Positions 34,601 to 45,400 of a stretch of 64,000 nt of DNA are shown one piece after another. How positions within the stretch are numbered: the first letter of the stretch is position 1; each line of letters starts with the position of its first letter. A program made the position numbers and the translations under genes. This DNA comes from Utricularia gibba. Lineage: Eukaryota; Streptophyta; Magnoliopsida; Lamiales; Lentibulariaceae. Under the pieces are notes generated by a model. It searched no databases. It worked only from the letters and a program-made list of their open reading frames with translations, and was not told where the DNA came from. Where the stretch lies: positions 3,162,001-3,226,000 of the forward strand of contig CM007992.1 of assembly GCA_002189035.1 (NCBI GenBank). The letters are read 5' to 3'.

Positions 34601-37600
34601 AGTGATGTTATTTCAGAAACGAATATCATCTGTGTGTATTCTTTTGTAGAAACATGATCATTCTACTTGTCCCTTAGCCTTAAAAATCTCCTGCTAAATC
34701 ATTCTTGTATGGTGGTGTTCCTTTCTTTCATTTTTAATTTCTAGGTTGCAGCAAATCTTCTTATGGACACTGCATATGGAAAAAGCAATGCATCTGATAA
34801 GGTGACATCATCTTGTTTACGATGTTATCATGGCATTTTTTCTGAAGCAAACTGCATAAAATTTTTTCACATTGTTTGCTTAAACAATTATAGGTTAGTG
34901 GGGCACGTAGGTTGCGGGATGCTATTGTACTTGGATATCAACTCCAACGAGTTCCAGGAAGAGATCTCAGCATCCCAGAATGGTACTCTAATGCAGAAAA
35001 TGAGCTCCGTACTGGATCCCCCATGGCTGAAGCAGAGGAAACATTTGTTACAACTCAGTGAGTGAATTGTGTTTTTTAAGTTGCGCTATACTCCATCGGA
35101 CTCAAGCACTGATCTTTGTGTACTTCTCTTTAGTTACCTTGAAGGCATCGAGATACTTCATGGTGATGTTCTGGGCCTTTCTGATACAGTCAATTTCTTG
35201 AAGAGCCTGTCTGAACTTGGTTCTAACCTTCACTCGGCAAAGGGCCCTGAGAAACGCCAGGCGAGGGAACGTAAAGCTGCAGCAAAACTTTTCAACTGGG
35301 AGGTATATATCCTTTACTGAGATTGATTTAAGCCATTTACATGATAAAAACACCAAGTTGTTGGAAAAACATTTCTTTGGTTGCAGGAAGATATTTATGT
35401 TACAAGAGCACCAGGTAGACTTGATGTGGTTGGTGGGATAGCCGACTACTCTGGAAGCCTTGTGCTGCAGGTATTGTATCCTTCTTCACTCCATGAAGCA
35501 TAAAATACAAAGATGTATTTTAAAATATAACTTGTTTTCTCCTTGTGAACAGTTACCAATAAGAGAAGCTTGTCATGTCGCATTGCAAAAGATCCCTCCG
35601 ACAAAACATAGGCTATGGAAGCATGCACAAGTTCGTCAGCTTGCCAAGGGAATAGGGCCAACTCCTGTTCTACAAATTGTATGGAGTACATGAGCTGAAA
35701 CTTGCAGACTTACATTGAGGCATATCTTACATTTCCTTTCCGTCCTGTGATTTGATTCATGTTTGTGATCGTGCAATGTAGGTATCTTATGGATCTGAGT
35801 TAAGCAACCGTGGGCCAACATTTGACATGGACCTTTCAGACTTTATGGATGGTGGAGTCCCGACATCCTATGAGAAGGCTAGAAGCTACTTTGCCCAGGA
35901 TCCTTCTCAAAGGTTTCAGTGTATTTCTCATACTCGCTTTTAGGTTTTTTTTTTTTTTTTTTTTGTTTCCTAGATTGTTGCACTTCACTGGATTGTTGTT
36001 CTAGATGGGCTGCATACATAGCAGGGACCATTCTCGTTTTAATGAAAGAACTCAACATACGCTTCGAAAGCAGCATAAGTATACTGGTTAGTCTTGATTC
36101 CAACACCTGATATTCTTAGCTTATGAAAAAATGATGGAAAAAGGATTTACAACATATTCTACTTGTAGGTCTCTTCTGCTGTTCCTGAAGGCAAAGGTGT
36201 CTCTTCTTCTGCTGCTGTGGAGGTCGCTACCATGTCTGCTATTGCTGCATCTCATGGTTCGGAGTGCCCTTATTTGGCTCTTCTACCCCCTACTCAATCT
36301 CGCTTTCCATGCATGAATTTTGATGATTGAAGTGCTGAAGCAAGAATTTTGTTGTCATCTTGGAATCCAGCATTGAATATCAGCTCCAGAGAACTTGCCT
36401 TGCTGTGCCAGAAAGTAAGCATGAACAACAACCTTGGTTGAAGTTTAGTTCCCTTTTCTCACGTCTTCGCATTTATTATCTCCGATTTGAAGGTGGAGAA
36501 TTGTGTAGTTGGAGCTCCTTGTGGAGTCATGGACCAGATGACTTCTGCTTGTGGTGAAGCTAATAAGCTTCTTGCAATGGTTTGCCAGGTACTTAAGGTC
36601 TCAGAAACCATGACAAAGTGTAGCTAGCATCATTCTTATACTCTCATATCCTGGTACAGCCTGCTGAGGTACTGGGCCTGGTGGAAATCCCTAACCACAT
36701 AAGGTTTTGGGGCATCGACTCAGGAATTCGTCACAGGTAAGAAGCTGAAGCTGCTGCTCTCGAATACTCAAGTCATGTCTCAACTCAGTGAAGGCCCAAT
36801 GCTGCAGTGTGGGAGGAGCTGATTATGGCTCAGTGAGGATAGGAGCTTTCATGGGTCAGAAAATCATTAAATCCATTGCATCAAGGCTCTTATCGCAGTC
36901 GTATGCAAACGGCGTCACGTCGGATGATCTAGATGAGGATGCAGTTGAACTCCTTGGAGCTGAAGCCTCCTTGCAATACCTGTGCAACTTGTCCCCACAT
37001 AGGTAACAGTAGCCTTGATCAGCTGTAAATATGAACTTGTGTTGAGTTGTTGATGCCTTTGGATTTTCTCTTACCCAGATATGAAGCTCTTTACGCCAAG
37101 CAGCTCCCTGAAACTCTGCTGGGAGAGGCATTTTTCAACTCATATGGAGACCATGGCGATTCCGTCACTGTGATTGACAACAAGAGGAGCTATGGACTGA
37201 AAGCAGCCACCAAGCATCCAATTTATGAAAACTTCCGAGCTAAGGTTTCAAATGCTCTTACCCTCTTCTTGATTCGCATTTTCAAGTATTTTCTGATGGC
37301 TTACGTGACCACAGGCATTCAAAGCACTGCTAACATCGGCGAATTCAGAGGATCAGTTCACTGCAATGGGTGAACTGTTGTATCAAGTAAGCCACTCTCA
37401 GGGTTGCTTGTTCTTGCTGAGAATCTGATTCCCCTGCAGTGTCACTACAGTTACAGCGCCTGCGGGCTCGGGTCGGACGGGACGGACAGGCTCGTGCAGC
37501 TGGTACAGGAATTGCAGCACAGCCGAAAGTCCAAACCCGCCGAGGGAACGTTGTACGGTGCTAAAATCACCGGCGGAGGATCAGGCGGCACTGTCTGCAT

Positions 37601-37803
37601 CATGGGAAGGAACTGCCTCCGTAGCAGCGAGCAAATTCTTCAGGTACTCAACCCTAGCAGGAAACTGCCAAAACATGATCTCAGTTCTTAGGGCCTGATG
37701 TTTCGAGTTTCGCAGATCCAGAAGAAATACAAGGACGCCACCGAATACTTGCCCTCATTTTCGAAGGATCTTCCCCCGGCGCCGGAAAGTTCGGCTTCCT
37801 GAG
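31655..37803 (+). CDS. ARA1: L-arabinokinase, glycosyltransferase-like plus GHMP kinase domains; frameshift near C-terminus
   Basis: Phosphorylates free L-arabinose to arabinose-1-phosphate in the cytosolic salvage pathway feeding UDP-arabinose for cell walls. More than 20 exons join in frame. The N-terminal half is glycosyltransferase-like: [76 protein letters not shown] and [18 protein letters not shown]. After the linker comes the galactokinase-like half: [20 protein letters not shown], the ATP loop [67 protein letters not shown] and [14 protein letters not shown]. In the last exon the reading frame breaks after TEYLP. The annotated frame stops at 37801-37803, whereas the family ending ([16 protein letters not shown]) continues one frame over to a stop at 37845-37847. 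Only the last 30 or so residues are affected. Confidence 0.95.
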
Positions 37804-37945
37804 GGTTCACCTCCGCCACCAACGGCCGCCGGAGACGGCTCAGTGAGGTCAGTCAGCCCGCCCGGCCCTCAAATTTGAAAAATTCCTACGCACACGACGT
37901 CGTTTTAGATAATTATACAATATTAGCAACTTAAAACATCGCATT
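37804..37945. other. Short convergent gap between ARA1 and UGT stop codons
   Basis: Contains the out-of-frame continuation of ARA1 to 37847 and then about 98 bases to the stop of the minus-strand UGT. The two 3' UTRs must overlap unless both are extremely short. Confidence 0.7.
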
Positions 37946-39342
37946 TTAATGCGTGGAGTGACGCAGGCTAGAAACAAAGGCTTGGATATTGGCTTCTGAA
38001 GTCCCGCCGTCGTCCATGGCTGCCCTCGCCATCTCCTTCCACTTGCCGGCATTCTTCTTCACCTCCTCCCCCTTCTCCCCTTCCGTCACCTCCCTTATGC
38101 ACCTCTCGATCGTCTCCCGGCTGACGACTTCGTTCTCCGGCGCCCACGCCCTCACTCCCGTCCTCCAAACATCCGCCACGAACTTTGAATTCGTCGGCTG
38201 GTCGCTCCACTGAGGAATCGCCACCATCGGAACCCCCAAGCTCAGTGCCTCCAACGTCGAGTTCCACCCGCAGTGCGTGACGAAGCATGACACGGCACTG
38301 TGGGCCAGCACCTCCAGCTGTGGCGACCATGACACGATCAGTCGCCGGTCGTCGTCTTCCTCTGAGATGAAATCGTCTGGAAGTTTACTCAATTCCGATG
38401 CCCTGACCACCCATAAGAACGGCTTCCCGCTTAGCTTCAGTCCCCAGGCCAGCTCCTCCATCTGTTTCTCGTTGATCTTCGCGAAGCTCCCGAAGGAAGC
38501 GTAGACCACGGATCCTGGGTTTTGACGGTCGAGCCACTCCGTGCAAACGGCGGCGTCCGGCCGGAAAACGTTGAACCCGTACTCTGCGTCTTCCGGCATC
38601 CGCCTGTCTAAGTACACCGACGGAATCGTCGGCCCGATAGCCCTCATGGGTGCAGTAGTCCCTTCGACATGGTGTCTATCACCTCTTTCTCCAACTCGTA
38701 GAAAGTGTTGGAGAAGATCCAGGAAACGCCGTCGAGATGCCCGAACTGATCCGTCGAGGAGGACTGGATCGAGTTATAGGAACCGGTACCCGACCCGCAT
38801 TCGACCAAAATCGTAGGCATATCCTGGATCCGCAGCAGGGGCAATCCATCCACGACGATTTCGCTTTCTTGCGAAAGGGGTAGCTCTAGAAGCCCTCGGC
38901 GCACACAGTCGTAGATGTAATCCACAGCGCACGACTGCGTGAAAAACGCCGCCGTTTCAATGCCCGACTCCTTCCCCAGATCGGGAACCCAGGTGAGGAA
39001 GGAATCGTAGACGATGCAATCCGGCCGGCGCCCCGAGTCGACGAGGCTCTGGATGACTTGGATCAACGATTCGCGGCCGAATTTGTCGAAAAAAGGTATG
39101 TACTCTTCGAGTTTGAGTTTGGAGCGGGCGGTGTCGTCGAGGCTATCGGAGATGGTTTCGACGCCGATGGTGGAGGAGGAGAATGGGGTGGACTTGGCCA
39201 TGGATTGGGTCAAGATTAGGGTGACGCGAAGTCCCTTGTGGACTAACCTTTTCGCGAATTCCAGCATGGGATTGATGTGGCCTTGCATGGGGAAGGGAAG
39301 GATTAAGCAATGGGGCGTCGTTGTGCTCTTCGCGTCCGCCAT
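37946..39342 (-). pseudogene. UGT74-like UDP-glycosyltransferase split by a frameshift
   Basis: Family-1 glycosyltransferase that moves glucose from UDP-glucose to small acceptors (UGT74 members use salicylate, auxins, thiohydroximates and others). The N-terminal half (39342-38644) starts MADAKSTTTPHCLILPFPMQ with the catalytic-His region PFPMQGHINPMLEFAKRLV, and continues through DCIVYDSFLTWVPDLGKESG and WIFSNTFYELEKEVIDTMSK. It stops at TGA just where RAIGPTIPSVYLDRRM should follow. That sequence is present in the frame starting at 38647, which runs to 37946 with VYASFGSFAKINEKQMEELA and a complete PSPG box (WSPQLEVLAHSAVSCFVTHC, GWNSTLEALSLGVPMVAIPQ, WSDQ). The final Gln of the box suggests UDP-glucose. 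The two frames overlap as ATGA and together make about 465 residues, the normal length. A missing base in the CCC run at the junction would restore one frame, so this may be an assembly error and not true inactivation. Confidence 0.85.
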
Positions 39343-39458
39343 TATTGTAAGCTTGAGCTCGCACCGTCCTCCCCCTTCCCTTCTCTGCTTCCCCTCTTTA
39401 TCCTCGTTGGAGGGTCCTATGATGGCTGGAGCGAAGCGGCCGTCATAGAGACACGCGG

Positions 39459-39465
39459 GACACGT
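39459..39465 (-). promoter_or_regulatory. ABRE-like core ACGTGTC
   Basis: On the minus strand, upstream of the UGT start, the sequence reads ACGTGTC, matching the ACGTG(G/T)C abscisic-acid-responsive core bound by bZIP factors. Confidence 0.35.
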
Positions 39466-39684
39466 AAACGCTGGTTATTGGTCAATGCTGCACGAACATA
39501 TTAGTGGGCGTGTACTTGCACGTAGACAAGATCTGCAATCACCGCTATACTACATACAAAATTTAAATATTATTAAAATAATTCCACTTGAAGTCTTTTT
39601 TATATTAATTAATAACTTACTGTTATAAGAAATTTAATATTTCTGTTTTTTTATATTTTGAGAAAAATGGTCATAAATAAATAG

Positions 39685-39690
39685 CACGTG
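39685..39690. promoter_or_regulatory. G-box CACGTG
   Basis: Perfect palindromic CACGTG about 345 bases upstream of the UGT start codon. It is a potential bHLH/bZIP site. Confidence 0.35.
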
Positions 39691-39756
39691 ACGGGTCTCG
39701 TCAAAGCTATTTATTTACTGTCACTAGGTTAATTGGAAAATATGTCTAGTCACTTG

Positions 39757-39762
39757 CACGTG
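39757..39762. promoter_or_regulatory. G-box CACGTG (second)
   Basis: A second perfect CACGTG, 72 bases beyond the first. Two G-boxes plus an ABRE-like core within 310 bases of the UGT gene are compatible with stress or hormone control. Confidence 0.35.
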
Positions 39763-40713
39763 CCCAACTCAGCAGTCAGTTGTCTTTTATCTTTCATTTT
39801 TATTTATTAATATTCGAAAAAAATGTGACAGAAAGCGATCCTCTCGCAGCCTAAATTGGGGGGATTCCGTTTAAATGTATGATTTTTTTTTATAGAAAAT
39901 TTTAAAATATTAACTTTAAATAATTATTTTTAGATATTATATAATTCACGACAACAAGAATAAAACAAAACATGTCAGATTTATAATAGTATCAATTGGC
40001 ATAAATCAGTGTCAAATAATATTAAATTTCATATATGGTGATTAGTTAATAACGTATTACCAATCTTAATATAGAAATTATTGGAATGGTATTGGATGAA
40101 TTATAGGATAGTATACTATGTTCACATTGGAATTAATAAAAAATATTAATATAATCATAGTTTTTTATAAGAGTATGTCACAATATCCTTCCAAATGAGA
40201 TCCCATTTCTTTGCATATTTTATGATTTTTATTTTTCTTTGCAAAATTTTTTGGCCAATCACATCCCATGAAAAACATATGTTTTACATTTTGTTCAAAA
40301 TTCATGCATATGAGTTTATTAGAAAAGTGATTATTTTCTTATGTTTGTCTGAAAACCATTTTATACCTAGTGGCACATAAAACAAAACCACGACGTCAAA
40401 TAAAAAATAGAGATAAAGATGTGTGTTGGTTACGGGATTTGAATATATTGAAAAATATATGAATGGGATAAAAGATATTTGGTTGAAAATTAGAAGTAGA
40501 ATGATAAACTTTTTTATTTATATGAAAATATAATTATATTCTTCTTATTATTTTTATATAAGTAATAGAAAAGGACTGAATGAATGATTAAAATGTCAAA
40601 TGGAAATTAAGAAATGCGAATCTCACTTATTTGGATATCTTAAAATTGAAAAATATCCAATCTCATTTTAAATCCTGAATAAAATTTATTCAACTTGTAT
40701 CTACAAGATATTA

Positions 40714-40748
40714 TAAATATATATGTATATATATATATATATATATAT
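40714..40748. repeat. (TA)n microsatellite
   Basis: Alternating T/A tract, interrupted once by a G, in the long AT-rich spacer. Confidence 0.85.
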
Positions 40749-42468
40749 CTATTAATTGAATGCCAAAGCAATTGGATAAGACATTACCATTCCTCATGAA
40801 ATGATTGTGTGGTCCATTTCACAGAGGTAAATGAATGACTCTTCCCTATCTATTATTCTCTAGATATGACAAAAATAAAAAAGCCCATCATCTTTTTTTG
40901 TGTTTGAGAGCACACTACCAAGAAACCTTCACAAGTTGTCTTAGATTGAGAATATTCCAAAGGTGCAATAGGATGCCTTTTGACGACGTTGACGTAATTG
41001 CTTTCGAGAGCGATTCACATGATCGCCATCGTGCGTCAATTTTATTCGCATCTATTTATTGTTACAATCTAATTCCACCATCTTCCCACTAATTCAAGAA
41101 TCATTTAAAAATCTAATCACCATTTATTTCTTTCTTACAAATACAATTTTTTTTTCATTGAGATAGATGTGAGATCATGGGGTATTTCACATTAATTATG
41201 AACGGAAGAAAAGATATGATTAAATAGAAAGACTTTGTTAATCTTATATAAACTTTTTCTCAAAAATGAAAAAAAACCTAAAATCATGAAAGTTGAATGT
41301 ACGAAATAAATAATATTTTACAAGTAGATGGTATATCATGATAATAGGTTATTTAAAAAAATAACAATTCATACATTTTCTCATATATTTCGTTAAAAAA
41401 ATTGTATTATGGGTGATTATTTTTTTCAAACAATATCTGACATATAGTTACATTTCTAATTCATCTCATTGAGATTGATCATTTTTCTCACATATTTAAT
41501 CAAGAATAACTACTTTTATCATAATCATTTCCCGATCATCATGATGCATTTTAACTGTATAACCCGTCTTCGAATTCTTGTACCATTTATTTATGGAGTT
41601 TAAATTAAGTAATATTAAAATCACTACTACCGTCCACTTTCTAATAACCTTTTTCCCCGGAAGCTGTTTTGAGCAGCCAATCAAGAAAAAGGGCGAGACC
41701 GTTCACACGCTACACAGGTTGGGCACCTCAATTTTCTAAAATTAATAAATAATATTTCGAATTTGTTTATGACACGTGCAAAAATTTCAGATACCTTTTT
41801 GTTTTTATCTGAAATAATTGGATCACAAACATGGGCCCCACGCTATATTCCAGGCCCAACTGTGTCAGCCCATTTTTCGAAGTGTTCAACCCGGCCCAAT
41901 TCAATAATGTTTTTAAAAATTCTTATCTCACATGAATTTTCTTAATCAATTAAATTTAGATTTTTTTTCATTTATTTTAAATAATATTTACGAAATTTAT
42001 GTTAAATATATATTTTTAATTTTAACCTAAACGTGTGTTTATATTAATTTAAATATATTATCGTGTAATTTTTATTGTGTAATTTTATTTTATTTAATTT
42101 TTTATTTTGGTAATCTGGTACGGGTGCCCACCGACTACAACCGCCGTGTCGGGAATTCGATGGCGTTGGATGAGGTTAAAAAATGAATTAGAGTCGCGGA
42201 GGGGATAAAAGATATTCCAACAAGGGAGTGAAAAGGGCGCTGAGTTGCTGGAGATCTACGCCGCTCTCCATTTCATTTTCCCGGAATGCTATGCTGCTAT
42301 ACTTGGATCAGGTGGGGGGAATCTCTTTTGATCTTCAATTCGTTTTGACTGTGTCTGGCGCAGTTCTTGTTGTCTTGTTTGGGCGTTTTTCTGTTTAACT
42401 GTTGAATTATTATTGGGATTCATAGTGGCGATTTGGTGGAATTTTGAGAGTGGACTACACCTAATTGG

Positions 42469-45400
42469 ATGGAGAAGAATAAGAACCGCGACGAGTTGCT
42501 CGCGGCTGGTCGGAAAAAGGTGATCTGAATCTGTATAGTATTCGGTGATCATCACTTGTTATTTTTTTCACTGAATCAAGGGGTAAAGATTTTTCTTTTT
42601 CTAGTTCGAATGAGAATGTCTTGATATGGGTGTACTCCTAGCTAATCACGGACACCCTTGGAGCTCTTTTTTCCTTTGTCGATGTCAATTACATGCACGG
42701 TTGATCTGTTGTTGACATTTTAAAACTCTCTCAGCTTCAACAATTTAGGAAGAAGAAGGATACTAAGGGCAGTGATAGTAAATCTTCTGGTAAAGATACG
42801 AAACTTGGGCGTGATACGAAGGTAGAGATTTCAAATGAAGGAGCAAGTCTTCCTGTCGATGGAGAAGGCACCAATGATGTCAAGGATGCCATTGCTATGC
42901 CTAATTCTGGTGCTGCAATGGATTCCAGAACAGCTGTCAGCGCCTCTCCTGCTGATGAAACTGGTTCCACAGGACAACCTGCAGAATTTATATTGGATCA
43001 CTCCAGGGTAGAGAAGTTTAAGACTTCTGGTGAAGAGCATGTGCCTGACTCCATGACCCCTCTAGATGTTGGCCATTCTTCTCTTGTTCCCAAGGGTGAC
43101 GCATCTATTGTAAAAGAAAAGATTTCAGAATCGATTATGCCTTTTGATGTTGATCTTTCACATGAAATGAAGCTGGGCCATGGTGCAGGACAGGTAACAG
43201 ATGTAGGTTTGTGCCTTCCTCTCGCCACTATGTCCAATTCCAGATTAGTTTATATCCGCCTCTTCTAGTGCTCTCTTAGTGGTTGGTGTTACACTTATTA
43301 CTCTTTCTTGATAGGGGCATTGCAGGAAGTTGGCGGCAGTGCAGGTTCAGTTCAAAACAAGGAGACACAACATGAAGTAGTTAATCATTGCTCTTTAAAT
43401 GATTCCACTGAAGCAGTTCAGGACGGTGAGACAACGATTTTGGAGAAAACTCCAGAAGCAGAAGTTTCAACTGAAGTTCGAATACAAGCTGGTGGGAGTA
43501 ATGATTCTTCATTATCTCCTACCTTGCCCAAGGATATTGAAGCATATGCTAAGAACATGCATTGCTCTCAGACTGTTGTTCCTTTAACTGATTCTGGGAT
43601 GCTAAATGACACACGTTTTGGATTGGTTGATCAAGACAGCGACAATGTGTGCTTTGAATCATCTATTGAATTGAAAAAGGAAATTTACCGCAGTGATGGC
43701 CATGATTTAATTCAAACCGAAGGTTGTTTGATGATTTCAGATCAGCCTAATGCAGCAGGATCTTCTGAATTGGAAGCTGATGGCAGTACACAATATTTAT
43801 CATCTAAGCTAGTAGATCTGTCACTTGTATCAGATGGGAGCTTTATCAAACTGTCTCAGCTCGCAGAAATTTTGAAAACACTAAGAGAAGAGGATATCAG
43901 TTATTTGCTGATGTCAAGAGGCTCATCACAGGGGAACATTGTGGAAGTTGGAAAACATGAAAATAGGGATGTTCTTGAGACCCTGAAAAAAGAGTTGTAT
44001 GTTACCAGTGTTTCAAAAGATGTGTTTCATTTAGAACTATCTGAGTCACAAAAGTTTGTTGATGAGATCTTTGGACTCAACACGTCGCTAGTCAAAGTTA
44101 AAGAGACCAATGAGAGGCTTGCAGAGAACATTGAGCAGCGTAATCAAGAACTTCAGCAGGCTCTATTGCACAAACATATGCTCCAGGAGGAACTTGAAAA
44201 TTCAAAAGAAAAGGCTGGGGTCTCTCTGATGAAGTTCATGAATTGCAGAATAAACTGCATGCTGCACATGAAGAAATGTCTTCCTTATCTACAGATTTCA
44301 TTAATTGCAGGAATCTAGTGGATGTACTGCGAGCTGATAATGAAGAGTTGAGTAGAAATTTGAAGGTGATGACTGAAGAGAAAGCTAATATTTCAGAAGA
44401 ATATGCCATCATTTTGCTTGAGAAGACACAAATATCAGGGGAATTGGAAAAATCCAGGACTGCTTTGGACACAATGAATGAATTGATCGCTCATGAAAGG
44501 AAACAGCTTGAGGAGAAAAGTGATTCTTTGTGTCAGGAGAATGCTAATTTGCGTGCCAACTTGGTAGGTTTTGAAGGAGCAGTGGAGGCTCTTGAAGTCG
44601 AAAAGAGACACTTAAATGATATGATGACACTAATATTAGAAGAAAGAAAGAAACTTGAAGAGGAGAAAGAATCGGTGCTGCAAACAATGGAAAATACATC
44701 AAACGAGTTGGCTGCCCACAGAGACTTAGTGGTCACACTTCGAGAAAATATTTCCATCTTAAATGAGGATGCCAAATCAATGATGGAAGATAAAAACAAG
44801 GCCCTTGAGGAGAAAGAAAAAATCTATACTGAATATGAGAAGCAATCTCATGAGCTGACTGCTATCAAATCATCAGAAGCAAGTCTCCAAACAAATTTCA
44901 CTAAGGCCATGGATGACTTGAAAGAAGTAGTAGTTCGTATGAATCAACTAACTGAAGAGAATGAGGCCCTAAATGCGGATTTGGAGTTACACAAGTTAAA
45001 ACTCAAGCAGGTTGATGTGAATAAATACTCAAATCAGTTTGAAGAAACTTCAGCTGGAGGGCCTGAAGATTACAACTATATCTCACAGAATTCTGAATCT
45101 GATATGGCACCTCCTGAGACATTGGAATCTGAATTTTTTGGTGATTATTCTGGATTTTTCCATTTAAAAAATAATTTGGAGAAAACAGAAATTTTGGTTC
45201 AACAAATAGAGAGTGAAGTTGAAGGTCTGCAAGTGCATTTGTCATCATTTAGCATGTCATTAGACCAGGTGGCCACTCCTCGAGTGTCCCGATTGATTCA
45301 AACTTTTGAGCTAAAAAGCCATACTGATGAGCAAGATTCTGAGAAACCACCGGTCTCTGATGTCCACACAGCAAGTGATTCGTACAAAAATGCCAAGTCA

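Larger units (their letters stand above)
39343..42468. other. AT-rich intergenic region, promoter side of UGT and coiled-coil genes
   Basis: About 3.1 kb of AT-rich DNA between two divergent genes. The UGT-proximal 450 bases carry ABRE/G-box cores. There is a (TA)n tract at about 40714-40748. The last 350 bases before 42469 are GC-richer and likely 5' UTR. No open frame is convincing. Confidence 0.6.
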
